A stretch of 18,350 nucleotides of DNA from DATARH01 sp035504075 (GTDB lineage Bacteria; Pseudomonadota; Alphaproteobacteria; ATCC43930; CGMCC-115725): assembly GCA_035504075.1 (NCBI GenBank), contig DATJSO010000004.1, positions 1 to 18,350 of the forward strand. Reading direction: 5' to 3'. The notes under the pieces are model-generated. The model had not been told where the DNA came from, did not search any database, and was given only the letters and a program-made list of their open reading frames with translations. The translations under genes and the position numbers were made by a program. Positions 7,686 through 15,454 of the stretch are shown one piece after another. The first letter of the stretch is position 1, and every line of letters starts with the position of its first letter.

Positions 7686-7973
7686 ATGGCAGCCCTGCGC
7701 AAATTCATCATCGAGCGCGACATCCCTGGTGCCGGCAGCCTCGAACGCGAGCAACTGCGCGGCGCGGCGGCGCAGTCGAACGGCGTGCTGCGCCAACTCG
7801 GTCCCGACATCCAATGGGTCGAGAGCTTTGTCGCTGCCGATAAGACATTCTGCGTCTATCTCGCGAAAGACGAGGACATCATCAGGAAGCACGCCGAGAT
7901 CAGCGGCTTTCCGGCCACCAAGATCACCGAAGTCAGGAAGATGATCGACCCGACGACGGAGCATAACCCATAA
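7686..7973 (+). CDS. DUF4242 / SCO4226-like small protein (putative metal-binding)
   Basis: A 95-aa cytosolic protein with a strong ribosome site (GGAGGG 7 bases before the ATG). The pattern IIERDIPGAG, then SNGVLRQLGPDIQW, then DKTFCVYLAKDEDIIRKHAEISGFPATKI is that of Pfam DUF4242, a ferredoxin-like alpha/beta fold. One member, SCO4226 of Streptomyces coelicolor, was described as a nickel-binding dimer. Possible ligands here include C56, H69 and acidic residues, but metal binding is inferred from the family. It reads in the same direction as the DyP and encapsulin genes and ends 179 bases before them, so it may be co-transcribed. An open, coding-like stretch in the +1 frame continues beyond the stop. 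Confidence 0.82.
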   Translation: MAALRKFIIERDIPGAGSLEREQLRGAAAQSNGVLRQLGPDIQWVESFVAADKTFCVYLAKDEDIIRKHAEISGFPATKITEVRKMIDPTTEHNP

Positions 7974-8112
7974 GCCAACCGTCAGCGAACAGCCCGCGAG
8001 CCTGCGCGCGCAGGCCGATCGGATCATCCGCGACCTCGCCACGGGCAGCCGTATTTGCCTGCGATGCGACCGCCGCCGCATGACTTGCGCCCGTCCGCCG
8101 CAATCGTCATAA
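7945..8112 (+). other. Coding-like open stretch in the +1 frame after the DUF4242 gene
   Basis: In the frame shifted +1 from the DUF4242 gene, codons are open from 7945 to a TAA at 8110-8112. The stretch reads in part KPTVSEQPASLRAQADR, then IIRDLATGSRICLRCDRRR, with G or C at most third positions as in the real genes around it and a CxxC pair. No ATG, GTG or TTG start precedes this stretch; the only ATG comes near its end. It could be a remnant of a decayed gene, a C-terminal extension lost by a one-base change, or chance in GC-rich DNA. Confidence 0.3.
8000..8015. repeat. 16-base perfect palindrome in the DUF4242-DyP gap
   Basis: GCCTGCGCGCGCAGGC is its own reverse complement, and RNA could form a 6-base stem with a GCGC loop. 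It is not followed by a T-run, so it is not a classical terminator. It might trim or attenuate a DUF4242-DyP transcript, or be chance. Confidence 0.3.
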
Positions 8113-8139
8113 CCCGCCGGGGGTCCAGCGATCGGCGGG
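8113..8139 (+). promoter_or_regulatory. GC hairpin abutting the DyP ribosome binding site
   Basis: CCCGCCG (8113-8119) pairs perfectly with CGGCGGG (8133-8139) around a 13-base loop. The right arm ends one base before GGAG (8141-8144), the likely Shine-Dalgarno of the peroxidase gene. Such a stem could influence ribosome access or act as a processing boundary after the DUF4242 cistron. Function is inferred from position only. Confidence 0.35.
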
Positions 8140-8152
8140 GGGAGCGCGGCTT

Positions 8153-9175
8153 TTGACGATGCCAGACGTGCCGAAGCCGCAATCCATCCTGACGCCGCTG
8201 ACCCGCGCGGCGATCTTTTTAGTCGTAACGATCAACTCGGGCGAGGGTGCTGCTGCGGCGGTACGGGGCGTCTGTGCCGAGCTTGCCGCATTGATCCGCA
8301 CCGTCGGGTTTCGGGAGCGCGACGGCGGCCTCTGTTGCGTGCTGGGGATCGGGTCGGCAGCCTGGGATCGCCTGTTCGGGCCGCCACGCCCGGCCGAACT
8401 GCATCCGTTCCGCGAACTGCGCGCGGAGGGGCGCCATGCGCCGGCGACACCGGGCGACCTCCTGTTCCATATCCGCGCCGAGCGCATGGATCTGTGTTTC
8501 GAACTGGTGCGGCTTGTCATGTCGGCGCTCGGCGATGCCGTCGCGCTCACCTATGAGGTGCACGGCTTTCGCTATTTCGACAACCGCGACCTGCTCGGCT
8601 TTGTCGACGGCACCGAAAACCCGGTCGATCAGGAAGCAGCCGATGCCGCGCTGATCGGCGACGAGGATCCGGCCTTTGCCGGCGGCAGCTACGTCATCGT
8701 GCAGAAATATTTGCACGATCTCGACGGCTGGAACGCATTGCCGGCCGAAGCGCAGGAAAAGATCATCGGCCGTACCAAACTGGATGACGCCGATCTTGCC
8801 GCGGCCGTCAAGCCGACGAGCGCCCACAACGCATTGACGACCATCGTCGAAGACGGCGAAGAAAAGAAGATCGTGCGCGACAACATGCCGTTCGGGCGGG
8901 CCGGCGAGCGCGAATTCGGCACTTATTTCATCGGCTATTGCCGCACACCGCGGATCACCGAAACGATGCTGGAGAACATGTTTGTCGGCCGGCCGCCCGG
9001 CAATTATGACAGGATACTCGACTTCAGCCGCGCCGCGACCGGCGGCCTGTTCTTTGTTCCCTCGGCGAGCTTTCTCGCAGCCGGCGCCGGCGCCGGCGCA
9101 CCTTCCGCATCTCCGCCTGCGGCCGACGGATCGCTCGGCATCGGCGCCCTCAAAGGAATCCCGCAACATGAATAA
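8153..9175 (+). CDS. DyP-type heme peroxidase, YfeX-like, with encapsulin-targeting tail
   Basis: Predicted 340 aa. The dye-decolourising peroxidase signature GFVDG is at 149-153, with D152 the distal acid. H225 (in PTSAHNAL) is the expected proximal heme ligand and R242 (KKIVRDNMPFG) the distal arginine. IGRTK, YFIGYCRTP and TGGLFFVPS also match YfeX-like DyPs. After the folded domain (ending near 308) comes a flexible Gly/Ala/Pro/Ser linker (about 311-324) and then DGSLGIGALKG (325-335), which matches the known encapsulin cargo-loading peptide. The enzyme should therefore be packed inside the shell encoded next door, where it oxidises substrates with hydrogen peroxide. GGAG is 8 bases before the TTG at 8153 but 14 before the ATG at 8159, so the start is uncertain by two codons. 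The end overlaps the encapsulin start by 8 bases. Confidence 0.93.
   Translation: MTMPDVPKPQSILTPLTRAAIFLVVTINSGEGAAAAVRGVCAELAALIRTVGFRERDGGLCCVLGIGSAAWDRLFGPPRPAELHPFRELRAEGRHAPATPGDLLFHIRAERMDLCFELVRLVMSALGDAVALTYEVHGFRYFDNRDLLGFVDGTENPVDQEAADAALIGDEDPAFAGGSYVIVQKYLHDLDGWNALPAEAQEKIIGRTKLDDADLAAAVKPTSAHNALTTIVEDGEEKKIVRDNMPFGRAGEREFGTYFIGYCRTPRITETMLENMFVGRPPGNYDRILDFSRAATGGLFFVPSASFLAAGAGAGAPSASPPAADGSLGIGALKGIPQHE
9080..9097 (+). repeat. Three tandem GCCGGC units in the DyP linker
   Basis: Three perfect copies of the 6-base unit GCCGGC encode the Ala-Gly alternation of the linker between the peroxidase domain and the cargo peptide. Unit loss or gain keeps the frame and changes linker length by two residues. 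Confidence 0.6.
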
Positions 9176-9977
9176 CCTTCACCGCGAGCTTGCGCCGATT
9201 TCCGATCTGGCGTGGGCGCAGATCGAGGAGGAGGTATCGCGCACGTTGAAGCGCTACCTCGCCGGCCGCCGCGTTGCCGACGTCCAGGGGCCGGCGGGCA
9301 CGATGCTGTCGGCCGTCGGCACCGGGCACCTGCGCACGATCGATGCGCCGGGGGATGGCGTCATCGCCCGCCAGCGCGGCGTGAAGCCGCTTGTCGAGTT
9401 GCGCGTGCCGTTCGAACTCGACCGGCAGCAGATCGACGACGTCGAGCGCGGCGCCAACGACGCCGACTGGCAACCGGCCAAGGACGCGGCGCGCAAGATC
9501 ACCTTCGCCGAAGACAGCGCGATCTTTCAGGGCTATGGCGCCGCCGGCATCGCCGGCATCGGCGAAGGCACCAGCAACCCGCGCATGACGTTGCCGGCCG
9601 ATGTGCGCCACTACCCCGACGCGATCGCTCAGGCGCTGAGCCAACTGCGCCTCGTCGGCGTCAACGGGCCTTATACCGTCGTGCTCGGGGCCGGCCCCTA
9701 TACCTCGCTCGCCGAGGCCAGCGACAACGGCTATCCGGTCCTGCAGCACATCCGCCGGCTGGTCGAGACCGAGATCGTCGGGGCGCCGGCGATCGACGGC
9801 GCCTTTGTCTTGACGACGCGCGGCGGCGATTTCGACCTGCATATCGGGCAGGATTTCTCGATCGGCTATCTGAGCCACACCGACGCGGCAGTGCGCCTCT
9901 ATTTGCAGGAGAGCTTCACCTTTCTGCTGCTGACCACCGAAGCTGCGGTGGCGTTGCTGCCGGCACCCGCCGCCTGA
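9168..9977 (+). CDS. Family 1 encapsulin shell protein
   Basis: A 269-aa shell protein of the linocin M18/encapsulin family with the HK97 phage-capsid fold. The opening MNNLHRELAPISDLAWAQIEEE, followed by SRTLKRYLAGRRVADVQGP (24-42), is the highly conserved N-terminal part that, in solved encapsulins, helps bind cargo peptides on the inner face. ITFAEDSAIFQGYGAAGIAGI (111-131), NGPYTVVLG (166-174) and IGQDFSIGYLSH (226-237) are also typical. The length fits the 60-subunit T=1 shells. The ATG at 9168 lies inside the end of the peroxidase gene (overlap 9168-9175, different frame), with AGGA 10 bases upstream, so the two proteins are probably translationally coupled. Bacterial DyP-encapsulin pairs are linked to oxidative-stress defence. 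It ends 57 bases before the convergent lepA gene, with no obvious terminator hairpin. Confidence 0.95.
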   Translation: MNNLHRELAPISDLAWAQIEEEVSRTLKRYLAGRRVADVQGPAGTMLSAVGTGHLRTIDAPGDGVIARQRGVKPLVELRVPFELDRQQIDDVERGANDADWQPAKDAARKITFAEDSAIFQGYGAAGIAGIGEGTSNPRMTLPADVRHYPDAIAQALSQLRLVGVNGPYTVVLGAGPYTSLAEASDNGYPVLQHIRRLVETEIVGAPAIDGAFVLTTRGGDFDLHIGQDFSIGYLSHTDAAVRLYLQESFTFLLLTTEAAVALLPAPAA

Positions 9978-10034
9978 CGGCGTCCCGGGCAGCCGCTTCC
10001 ATCGCAGCCGGTCGCTATGGGAGGCGAATGCCGG

Positions 10035-11837
10035 TCAGCTTTCGCCCATTCTGAGGGCGGCGATGAAGGCGGATTGCGGGATGTCGACCTGGCCGAATTG
10101 GCGCATCCGCTTTTTGCCCTCTTTCTGCTTTTCCAACAGCTTGCGTTTGCGCGTCACGTCGCCGCCATAGCATTTGGCGAGCACGTCCTTGCGCAGGGCC
10201 TTGACCGTCTCGCGGGCGATGACCCGACCGCCGATCGCCGCCTGGATCGCGATCTGGAAGAGCTGGCGCGGGATCAATTCCTTCAATCGCTCGCACAGCC
10301 CGCGGCCGCGCCGCTCGGCCTCGCTCCTGTGGACAATGATCGACAGCGCATCGACCGGCTCGCCGTTGATCAGGATGTTCATCAACACGAGGTCGCCGGG
10401 GTCGTAGCCGTCGAGCTGGTAGTCGAAGCTGGCATAGCCGCGGCTCGCCGATTTCAGCCGGTCGTAGAAATCGAATACGACCTCGTTCAACGGCAGCCGG
10501 TAGACGACCATCGCCCGGCTGCCGGCGTAGGTCAGGTTCTGCTGCACGCCGCGCCGCTCCTGGCACAGCGCTAATATCGGGCCGAGATAGGTATCTGGGA
10601 CAAAGATCGTCGCCTTGATCCAAGGCTCCTCGATGTGGTCGATGCGCACCGGATCGGGCATATCGGCCGGGTTGTGCAGGTCGAGGATGCGGCCGTTCGT
10701 CTGATGGACGCGGTAGACGACCGAGGGGGCGGTCGTGATGAGGTCGAGGTCGAACTCGCGGGTCAGCCGCTCCTGGATGATTTCAAGGTGCAGCAGGCCC
10801 AGGAAGCCGCAGCGGAAGCCGAAGCCGAGCGCCGCCGAGGTCTCCGGCTCGTAGACGAAGCTGGCGTCGTTGAGGCGCAACTTGGCGAGGCTGTCGCGCA
10901 ATTTTTCGTAATCGGCCGCGTCGGTCGGAAAGAGGCCGCAGAAGACGACCGGCTGCACCGGCTGAAAGCCGGGCAGCGGCGCGGCCGTCGGGCGGCGGTC
11001 TTCGGTGATCGTGTCGCCGACGCGGCAGTCGGCGACGGCCTTGATGCCGGCGGTGATAAAGCCGATCTCGCCCGGCCCCAGTTCCGGCGCGGCGACGCCC
11101 TTGGGTGTGAACACGCCGACGCGTTCGATCTGGTGCGCGGCGCCCGTTGCCATCAGACGGATTTTCTGGCCCGGCGCGAGACGCCCGTCCTTTACGCGCA
11201 CGAGGATGACGACGCCGAGATAGGGGTCGTACCAGCTGTCGACGAGCAGCGCTTTGAGCGGTGCGGCGGCGTCGCCCTCGGGCGGCGGCAGGCGGCAAAC
11301 GAGCGACTCCAGAACATCCTCTATGCCGAGCCCCGTTTTCGCCGAGATCATGAGAGCATCGGCAGCCTCGAGGCCGATCACGTCCTCGATCTGCTGCTTG
11401 ACGCGTTCCGGATCGGCAGCCGGCAGGTCGATCTTGTTCAACACCGGCACGATCTCGTGGCCGGCGGCGACCGCCTGGTAGACATTGGCCAAGGTCTGCG
11501 CCTCGACCCCCTGGCTCGCATCGACGACCAAGAGCGAGCCTTCGCAGGCGGCCAATGAGCGGCTGACCTCGTAGGCAAAATCGACGTGGCCGGGCGTGTC
11601 CATCAGGTTGAGGACATAGGCTTTGCCGTCGCGTGCGCGGTATTCGAGGCGCACGGTCTGCGCCTTGATTGTGATGCCGCGCTCGCGCTCCAATTCCATC
11701 GTGTCGAGCACCTGATCGCGCATCTCGCGGTCGGCCAGCCCGCCGGTCGCCTGGATCAGGCGGTCGGCGAGCGTCGATTTGCCGTGGTCGATATGCGCGA
11801 TGATCGCGAAGTTGCGGATCTGGCTGAGCGGGGTCAT
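10035..11837 (-). CDS. lepA: Elongation factor 4 (LepA), ribosomal GTPase
   Basis: At 600 aa this is the normal length for EF4. The P-loop is AHIDHGKS (14-21), and switch and G-motifs follow as DTPGH and NKID. EF-G-like domains and the LepA-specific C-terminal domain follow, ending in YGGDVTRKRKLLEKQKEGKKRM and FGQVDIPQSAFIAAL. EF4 binds the ribosome at the cytoplasmic membrane or in the cytosol and affects translocation state and initiation, especially under stress. It starts 33 bases after the deacylase stop on the same strand and probably belongs to the same transcript, although a separate promoter inside the upstream gene cannot be excluded. No strong Shine-Dalgarno sequence is seen. All expected motifs are intact. 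Confidence 0.97.
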   Translation of the reverse strand: MTPLSQIRNFAIIAHIDHGKSTLADRLIQATGGLADREMRDQVLDTMELERERGITIKAQTVRLEYRARDGKAYVLNLMDTPGHVDFAYEVSRSLAACEGSLLVVDASQGVEAQTLANVYQAVAAGHEIVPVLNKIDLPAADPERVKQQIEDVIGLEAADALMISAKTGLGIEDVLESLVCRLPPPEGDAAAPLKALLVDSWYDPYLGVVILVRVKDGRLAPGQKIRLMATGAAHQIERVGVFTPKGVAAPELGPGEIGFITAGIKAVADCRVGDTITEDRRPTAAPLPGFQPVQPVVFCGLFPTDAADYEKLRDSLAKLRLNDASFVYEPETSAALGFGFRCGFLGLLHLEIIQERLTREFDLDLITTAPSVVYRVHQTNGRILDLHNPADMPDPVRIDHIEEPWIKATIFVPDTYLGPILALCQERRGVQQNLTYAGSRAMVVYRLPLNEVVFDFYDRLKSASRGYASFDYQLDGYDPGDLVLMNILINGEPVDALSIIVHRSEAERRGRGLCERLKELIPRQLFQIAIQAAIGGRVIARETVKALRKDVLAKCYGGDVTRKRKLLEKQKEGKKRMRQFGQVDIPQSAFIAALRMGES

Positions 11838-11870
11838 CGCCGCCGAACATAAGGACGCCGACCGCCCGGA

Positions 11871-13508
11871 TCAACGCGGCGCCGACCTCCGTGCCATGCC
11901 GCCGACCGTGCCGTCGGCGGCGCGGCGCAGCACCTGGCCGGGCAGGGCGCCGGTGTGCGTCGCGCCGTCGACGACGACGACCCCGTTGACGAGGACGGTC
12001 GTGCGCCTGCCGGAGGGGTATTGGTGCGGCCGGGCGTACGTTGCGCGGTCGCGGAAATCCTGCGGATCGAACATCGTGACGTCGGCGCACCAGCCTTCGC
12101 GCAGCAGGCCACGGTCGCGCAGGCGCAGGGCGCGGGCCGGGCCGCCGGTCATCTTGTAAATCGCGGTTTCGAGCGGCAGCAGACCTTCGTCCCTGACGTA
12201 ATGGCCGATGATGCGCGGAAACGTCCCGTAGAAGCGCGGGTGCGGCATGCCCTGCCCCGTGATGCCGTAATCGGCGACGCAATTGCCGTCAGAGCCGACA
12301 AACGGTTCGGGCGCGGCGACGATCGTGCGGATGTCGCCTTCCGCGATCGACGTGATCAGCACGCGCGTCGCGCCGTTGTCGGCGATCAGCAGGTCACAGA
12401 CGGCGTCGATCGGCGCGACGCCGCGCTCCTTGGCCAGCGCCTCGACCGTGCGGCCGTCGTGATGCGGCTCGCGCGGCGACACCGACACCTGCACAGCCTC
12501 CCATGACGGCAGACGGCCCCAGTTGTTGAGGCCGTGATCGGCGATCTCGGCCTCGATGCGGGCCCGCGTCGCCGGTTCGGCCAGGCGCGCCAGCATCGCT
12601 GCGTTGCCGCCGATCTGCACCCAAGGGGGCAGCAGGTTTTTCAGCGGGTTGGCGCCTGCCGTATAGGGATAGGCGTCACAATCGATGTCGCACCCTGCGG
12701 CGCGCGCCTGCGCAATCCGCCGCAGGATATCGCCGGCCTTGCCCCAATTGTCGATGCCCGAGCATTTCAGATGCACGATCTCGACGTGGATCGGATAGGC
12801 GCGGGCGATCGCGACCGCTTCCTCGACCGCCTCCAGAACGCGGTTCGCCTCGTCGCGAATGTGCGTGAAATAGAGCGCTCGGTGCCGTGCAACGACGGCG
12901 CACAAGGCCATGATCTCGTCTGCCGCGGCAAAGCTGCCGGGCGGTGTGAAGAGGCCGGTGGAAAGCCCGAGCGCGCCGGCCGACAGGCCGTCGTCGAGCA
13001 GCGCCTGCATCTGCTCCAGTTCGGCCGCGGTTGGCGCGCGGTCTTCGAGGCCCATGACCATCAGCCGCAACGTATTGTGGCCGACCAGCATGCCGGCATT
13101 GACCGCGACAGGAGGAAACGTCGCGAGGTAATCGGGAAAGCTCACGTCGCGGAACGGCAGCCAGGGCGCCCCGCCGCTCAGATAATCGGCCAGGATCTGC
13201 GCCTTGCCGGGAAGGCACGGCGCGACCGAGAAGCCGCAATGGCCGATGATCTCGGTGGTGACGCCCTGGCGCAGCTTGCTCTCCGCCTTCGGGTTGATCG
13301 GCAGGACGAAATCGGAATGGGTCTTGATGTCGATAAAACCGGGCGCGACCGCAAGGCCTCCGGCATCGATGGTTCGCGCCGCCGCGCCGGCAAGCGCCGG
13401 TCCGATTGCGGCGACGCGGCCGCCCGTGACCGCAATGTCGGCGCGCTCGCCCGGCGTGCCGCTGCCGTCGAACAGCGTGCCGCCGCGGATCAGGATGTCC
13501 CAGGCCAT
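11871..13508 (-). CDS. N-acyl-D-amino-acid deacylase family amidohydrolase with altered HxH motif
   Basis: A 545-aa amidohydrolase-superfamily enzyme. It has the N-terminal beta domain (WDILIRGGTLFDGSGTPG) of D-aminoacylases. The metal motif PGFIDIKTHSDF carries K62-x-H64 where most relatives have His-x-His. Other expected metal residues are present: C91 in IIGHCGFS, H216 in FTHIRDE and H246 in EIVHLK. The catalytic aspartate is D407 in FVGSDGN. D-aminoacylases hydrolyse N-acyl-D-amino acids to D-amino acids and a fatty or acetic acid. The intact C91/H216/H246 site fits that family's tightly bound zinc, while the second, weak site would be changed. ATG 13508 is preferred over an in-frame GTG at 13532 because GAGGAG and GGAAG lie just before it. 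It starts 20 bases after selB. The substrate is unproven, and it could act on other cyclic or acyl amides. Confidence 0.85.
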   Translation of the reverse strand: MAWDILIRGGTLFDGSGTPGERADIAVTGGRVAAIGPALAGAAARTIDAGGLAVAPGFIDIKTHSDFVLPINPKAESKLRQGVTTEIIGHCGFSVAPCLPGKAQILADYLSGGAPWLPFRDVSFPDYLATFPPVAVNAGMLVGHNTLRLMVMGLEDRAPTAAELEQMQALLDDGLSAGALGLSTGLFTPPGSFAAADEIMALCAVVARHRALYFTHIRDEANRVLEAVEEAVAIARAYPIHVEIVHLKCSGIDNWGKAGDILRRIAQARAAGCDIDCDAYPYTAGANPLKNLLPPWVQIGGNAAMLARLAEPATRARIEAEIADHGLNNWGRLPSWEAVQVSVSPREPHHDGRTVEALAKERGVAPIDAVCDLLIADNGATRVLITSIAEGDIRTIVAAPEPFVGSDGNCVADYGITGQGMPHPRFYGTFPRIIGHYVRDEGLLPLETAIYKMTGGPARALRLRDRGLLREGWCADVTMFDPQDFRDRATYARPHQYPSGRRTTVLVNGVVVVDGATHTGALPGQVLRRAADGTVGGMARRSAPR

Positions 13509-13528
13509 CTCGTCTTCCACTCCTCTCG

Positions 13529-15448
13529 TCACCCAAACAAGTCGCCGGGGCGGCGCAGCAGGACGCGGCCCTCGCCCTCGCGCCGGGTGACGCCGATCGC
13601 ATCGAGATGCTCCAACACCTCGATCGCGACGTTGCGGCCGATGCCCGAGCGGTCCTTGTATTGCATCGCCGTAAAGCTGCTGTCCGGCGATTCGGCGGCG
13701 AGGCTAGCGGCGATTTCCGCCAATTCGACGACAGTTTCGGGCAGAAAGAAGCGGTTGGGTGCGACGCCGGCGACCCGGCCGAAGCGCTCGACCCGCTTCA
13801 GGAACCGCGTCAGCGCCTCGGGCGCGAGCTTCAGTTCCGCCGCCAGTTCGCGCACCCGTGGCGGCCGCAGCCGGCCGTCTTCGAGCAATGGCCTGACCCG
13901 CGTCCACAGCCGCTCGTCGTCGCGGCTCAGGCGTGGCTGATGGTCGGGCAGGCGCAGCGCCGCTCCGGCATCGCGCACGACGCGGCCGTCGGCGATGAGC
14001 GCTGAGAGCGCCGCCTCGAGCGCCGCTTCCGGCGCTTGGCCGCGCAGCCGGGTGAACAGCGCGCTGCGCGTCGGGCCCAGCGCATCGGGCTGGGCGCGGT
14101 GCCATTCCGCGAGCGTCGCGGCAATGCGCTCGCCGAGTTCGGCGAGCCGCGCCGCGCTGACCGCAACGCCGCCGGTGGTGACCAGCCCGGCGGCTTCGGC
14201 CAGAGCGACGACCTCGCCGAGCGGCAGGTTGCGGGCCTGCGCGAACGGTGCAAGGGTGACGATGCCGGCGGTCGCGGCCAGGTCTTCGAGCGCATTCCCG
14301 GCGTCCGCCGCGGTCAGCGCCGCCAGCGCGGCGAGCCGCTCCGGCCGCTGCCGGCCGCGCCGCGACGGTCCCGGATCGAGCACCCGTCCGCCGCCCAGTG
14401 TGTGCCGTGCGGCGTGATCGCGGATGATGATGCGGTCGCTCCACAGCGCGCCGATCTGGCGTTCGAGATCGAGCTGCACGTAGCCCTCCTCACCCGGCGC
14501 GATGCTGCGGCTCCCGAGCACGGCGAGCCGGCCGACCAGATCCTCGGTGCCGAGATGGACGTGCACCGGCAGCCCGTCGCGCAGCGGCGCCGGCGCGGCG
14601 CGCGATGCTCTGAGGCGCAGATCGATCCGGCTGGTCGGCCGGTGCAATGCCGGATCGAGGACCCAGTCGCCGCGCCGCGGCTCGCCGCCGTCCGGAAAAT
14701 CGCCGACAATGTTGAGGGCGCAGCGCTCGCCGGCGCGGGCTTCCGCGATCGGGCGGTTATGGGCGTGGATGCCGCGCACCCTGACCTCGACGCCGCGCGG
14801 CGACAGGCACAGCCGGTCGCCGGCCGCGATGCTGCCCGAAACCGCCGTGCCGGTTACGACGAGGCCGATGCCGGGCAGCGAGAAGGCGCGATCGATCGCC
14901 AGGCGAAACCCGCCTGCCGGGGCGCGCGCGGCGCGCGCCGCGTCGGCCGCTCGCGCGCTGTCGCGCAAATGGCCGGCGAGGGCGGCGATGCCGTCGCCGG
15001 TCACGCTCGACACGGCAAAGACGGGCGCGCCGTCATGACCGGCCTCGGCCAGCAGCGCGGCGACTTCGGCCGCAACCTGGCTGCGCCGATCGGGGGCTGC
15101 CCGGTCGATCTTGGTCACCACCCCGCTGATCTCGGTGACCCCGATCAATTCCAGCACATCGAGGTGTTCGAGGGTTTGCCGCCGCGGCCCATCATCGGCG
15201 GCGACGATCAGCAGCACCCGGTCGATCGAGAGGATGCCGGCCAGCATGTTCGGCAGAAACCGCTCGTGCCCCGGCACATCGACAAAGCCCAGTTCGGTGC
15301 CGTCCGGCAGGCTCGCATAGGCAAAGCCGAGATCGATCGTCATGCCGCGCCGCTTCTCTTCCGGCAGGCGGTCGGCGTCGACCCCGGTCAGGGCGCGCAC
15401 CAGCGCCGTCTTGCCGTGGTCGATATGCCCGGCGGTGGCGAGAAGCAT
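13529..15448 (-). CDS. selB: Selenocysteine-specific translation elongation factor SelB
   Basis: A 639-aa GTPase that delivers Sec-tRNA(Sec) to UGA codons at ribosomes, guided by a SECIS hairpin in the mRNA. GTPase motifs: G1 GHIDHGKT (7-14), RRGMTIDLGF (33-42), DVPGHERF (57-64) and TKID (112-115), which is the SelB form of NKxD. Domains II and III follow. The C-terminal ~250 residues form winged-helix repeats, including the last one (SFTAMQYKDRSGIGRNVAIEVLEHLDAIGVTRREG), a SelB hallmark that contacts SECIS RNA. The start at 15448 gives the canonical MLLATAGHIDHGKT. There is no Shine-Dalgarno sequence, but a TATAAT lies 6 bases upstream. It begins 23 bases after the oxygenase stop. selA, selD and the tRNA gene selC are not in the window, so they must be elsewhere if the system works. 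Confidence 0.95.
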   Translation of the reverse strand: MLLATAGHIDHGKTALVRALTGVDADRLPEEKRRGMTIDLGFAYASLPDGTELGFVDVPGHERFLPNMLAGILSIDRVLLIVAADDGPRRQTLEHLDVLELIGVTEISGVVTKIDRAAPDRRSQVAAEVAALLAEAGHDGAPVFAVSSVTGDGIAALAGHLRDSARAADAARAARAPAGGFRLAIDRAFSLPGIGLVVTGTAVSGSIAAGDRLCLSPRGVEVRVRGIHAHNRPIAEARAGERCALNIVGDFPDGGEPRRGDWVLDPALHRPTSRIDLRLRASRAAPAPLRDGLPVHVHLGTEDLVGRLAVLGSRSIAPGEEGYVQLDLERQIGALWSDRIIIRDHAARHTLGGGRVLDPGPSRRGRQRPERLAALAALTAADAGNALEDLAATAGIVTLAPFAQARNLPLGEVVALAEAAGLVTTGGVAVSAARLAELGERIAATLAEWHRAQPDALGPTRSALFTRLRGQAPEAALEAALSALIADGRVVRDAGAALRLPDHQPRLSRDDERLWTRVRPLLEDGRLRPPRVRELAAELKLAPEALTRFLKRVERFGRVAGVAPNRFFLPETVVELAEIAASLAAESPDSSFTAMQYKDRSGIGRNVAIEVLEHLDAIGVTRREGEGRVLLRRPGDLFG

Positions 15449-15454
15449 GCGTGA

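Noticed and set aside
9978..10034. Terminator between convergent encapsulin and lepA genes
   Set aside because: I looked for a GC stem with a T-run on either strand and found none convincing.
12534..13940. Plus-strand open frame of 468 codons opposite the deacylase and selB
   Set aside because: It spans two unrelated, well-supported genes and has no recognisable domain.
14036..15454. Plus-strand open frame of 472 codons opposite selB
   Set aside because: It mirrors the GTPase and winged-helix coding region of selB; typical shadow composition.
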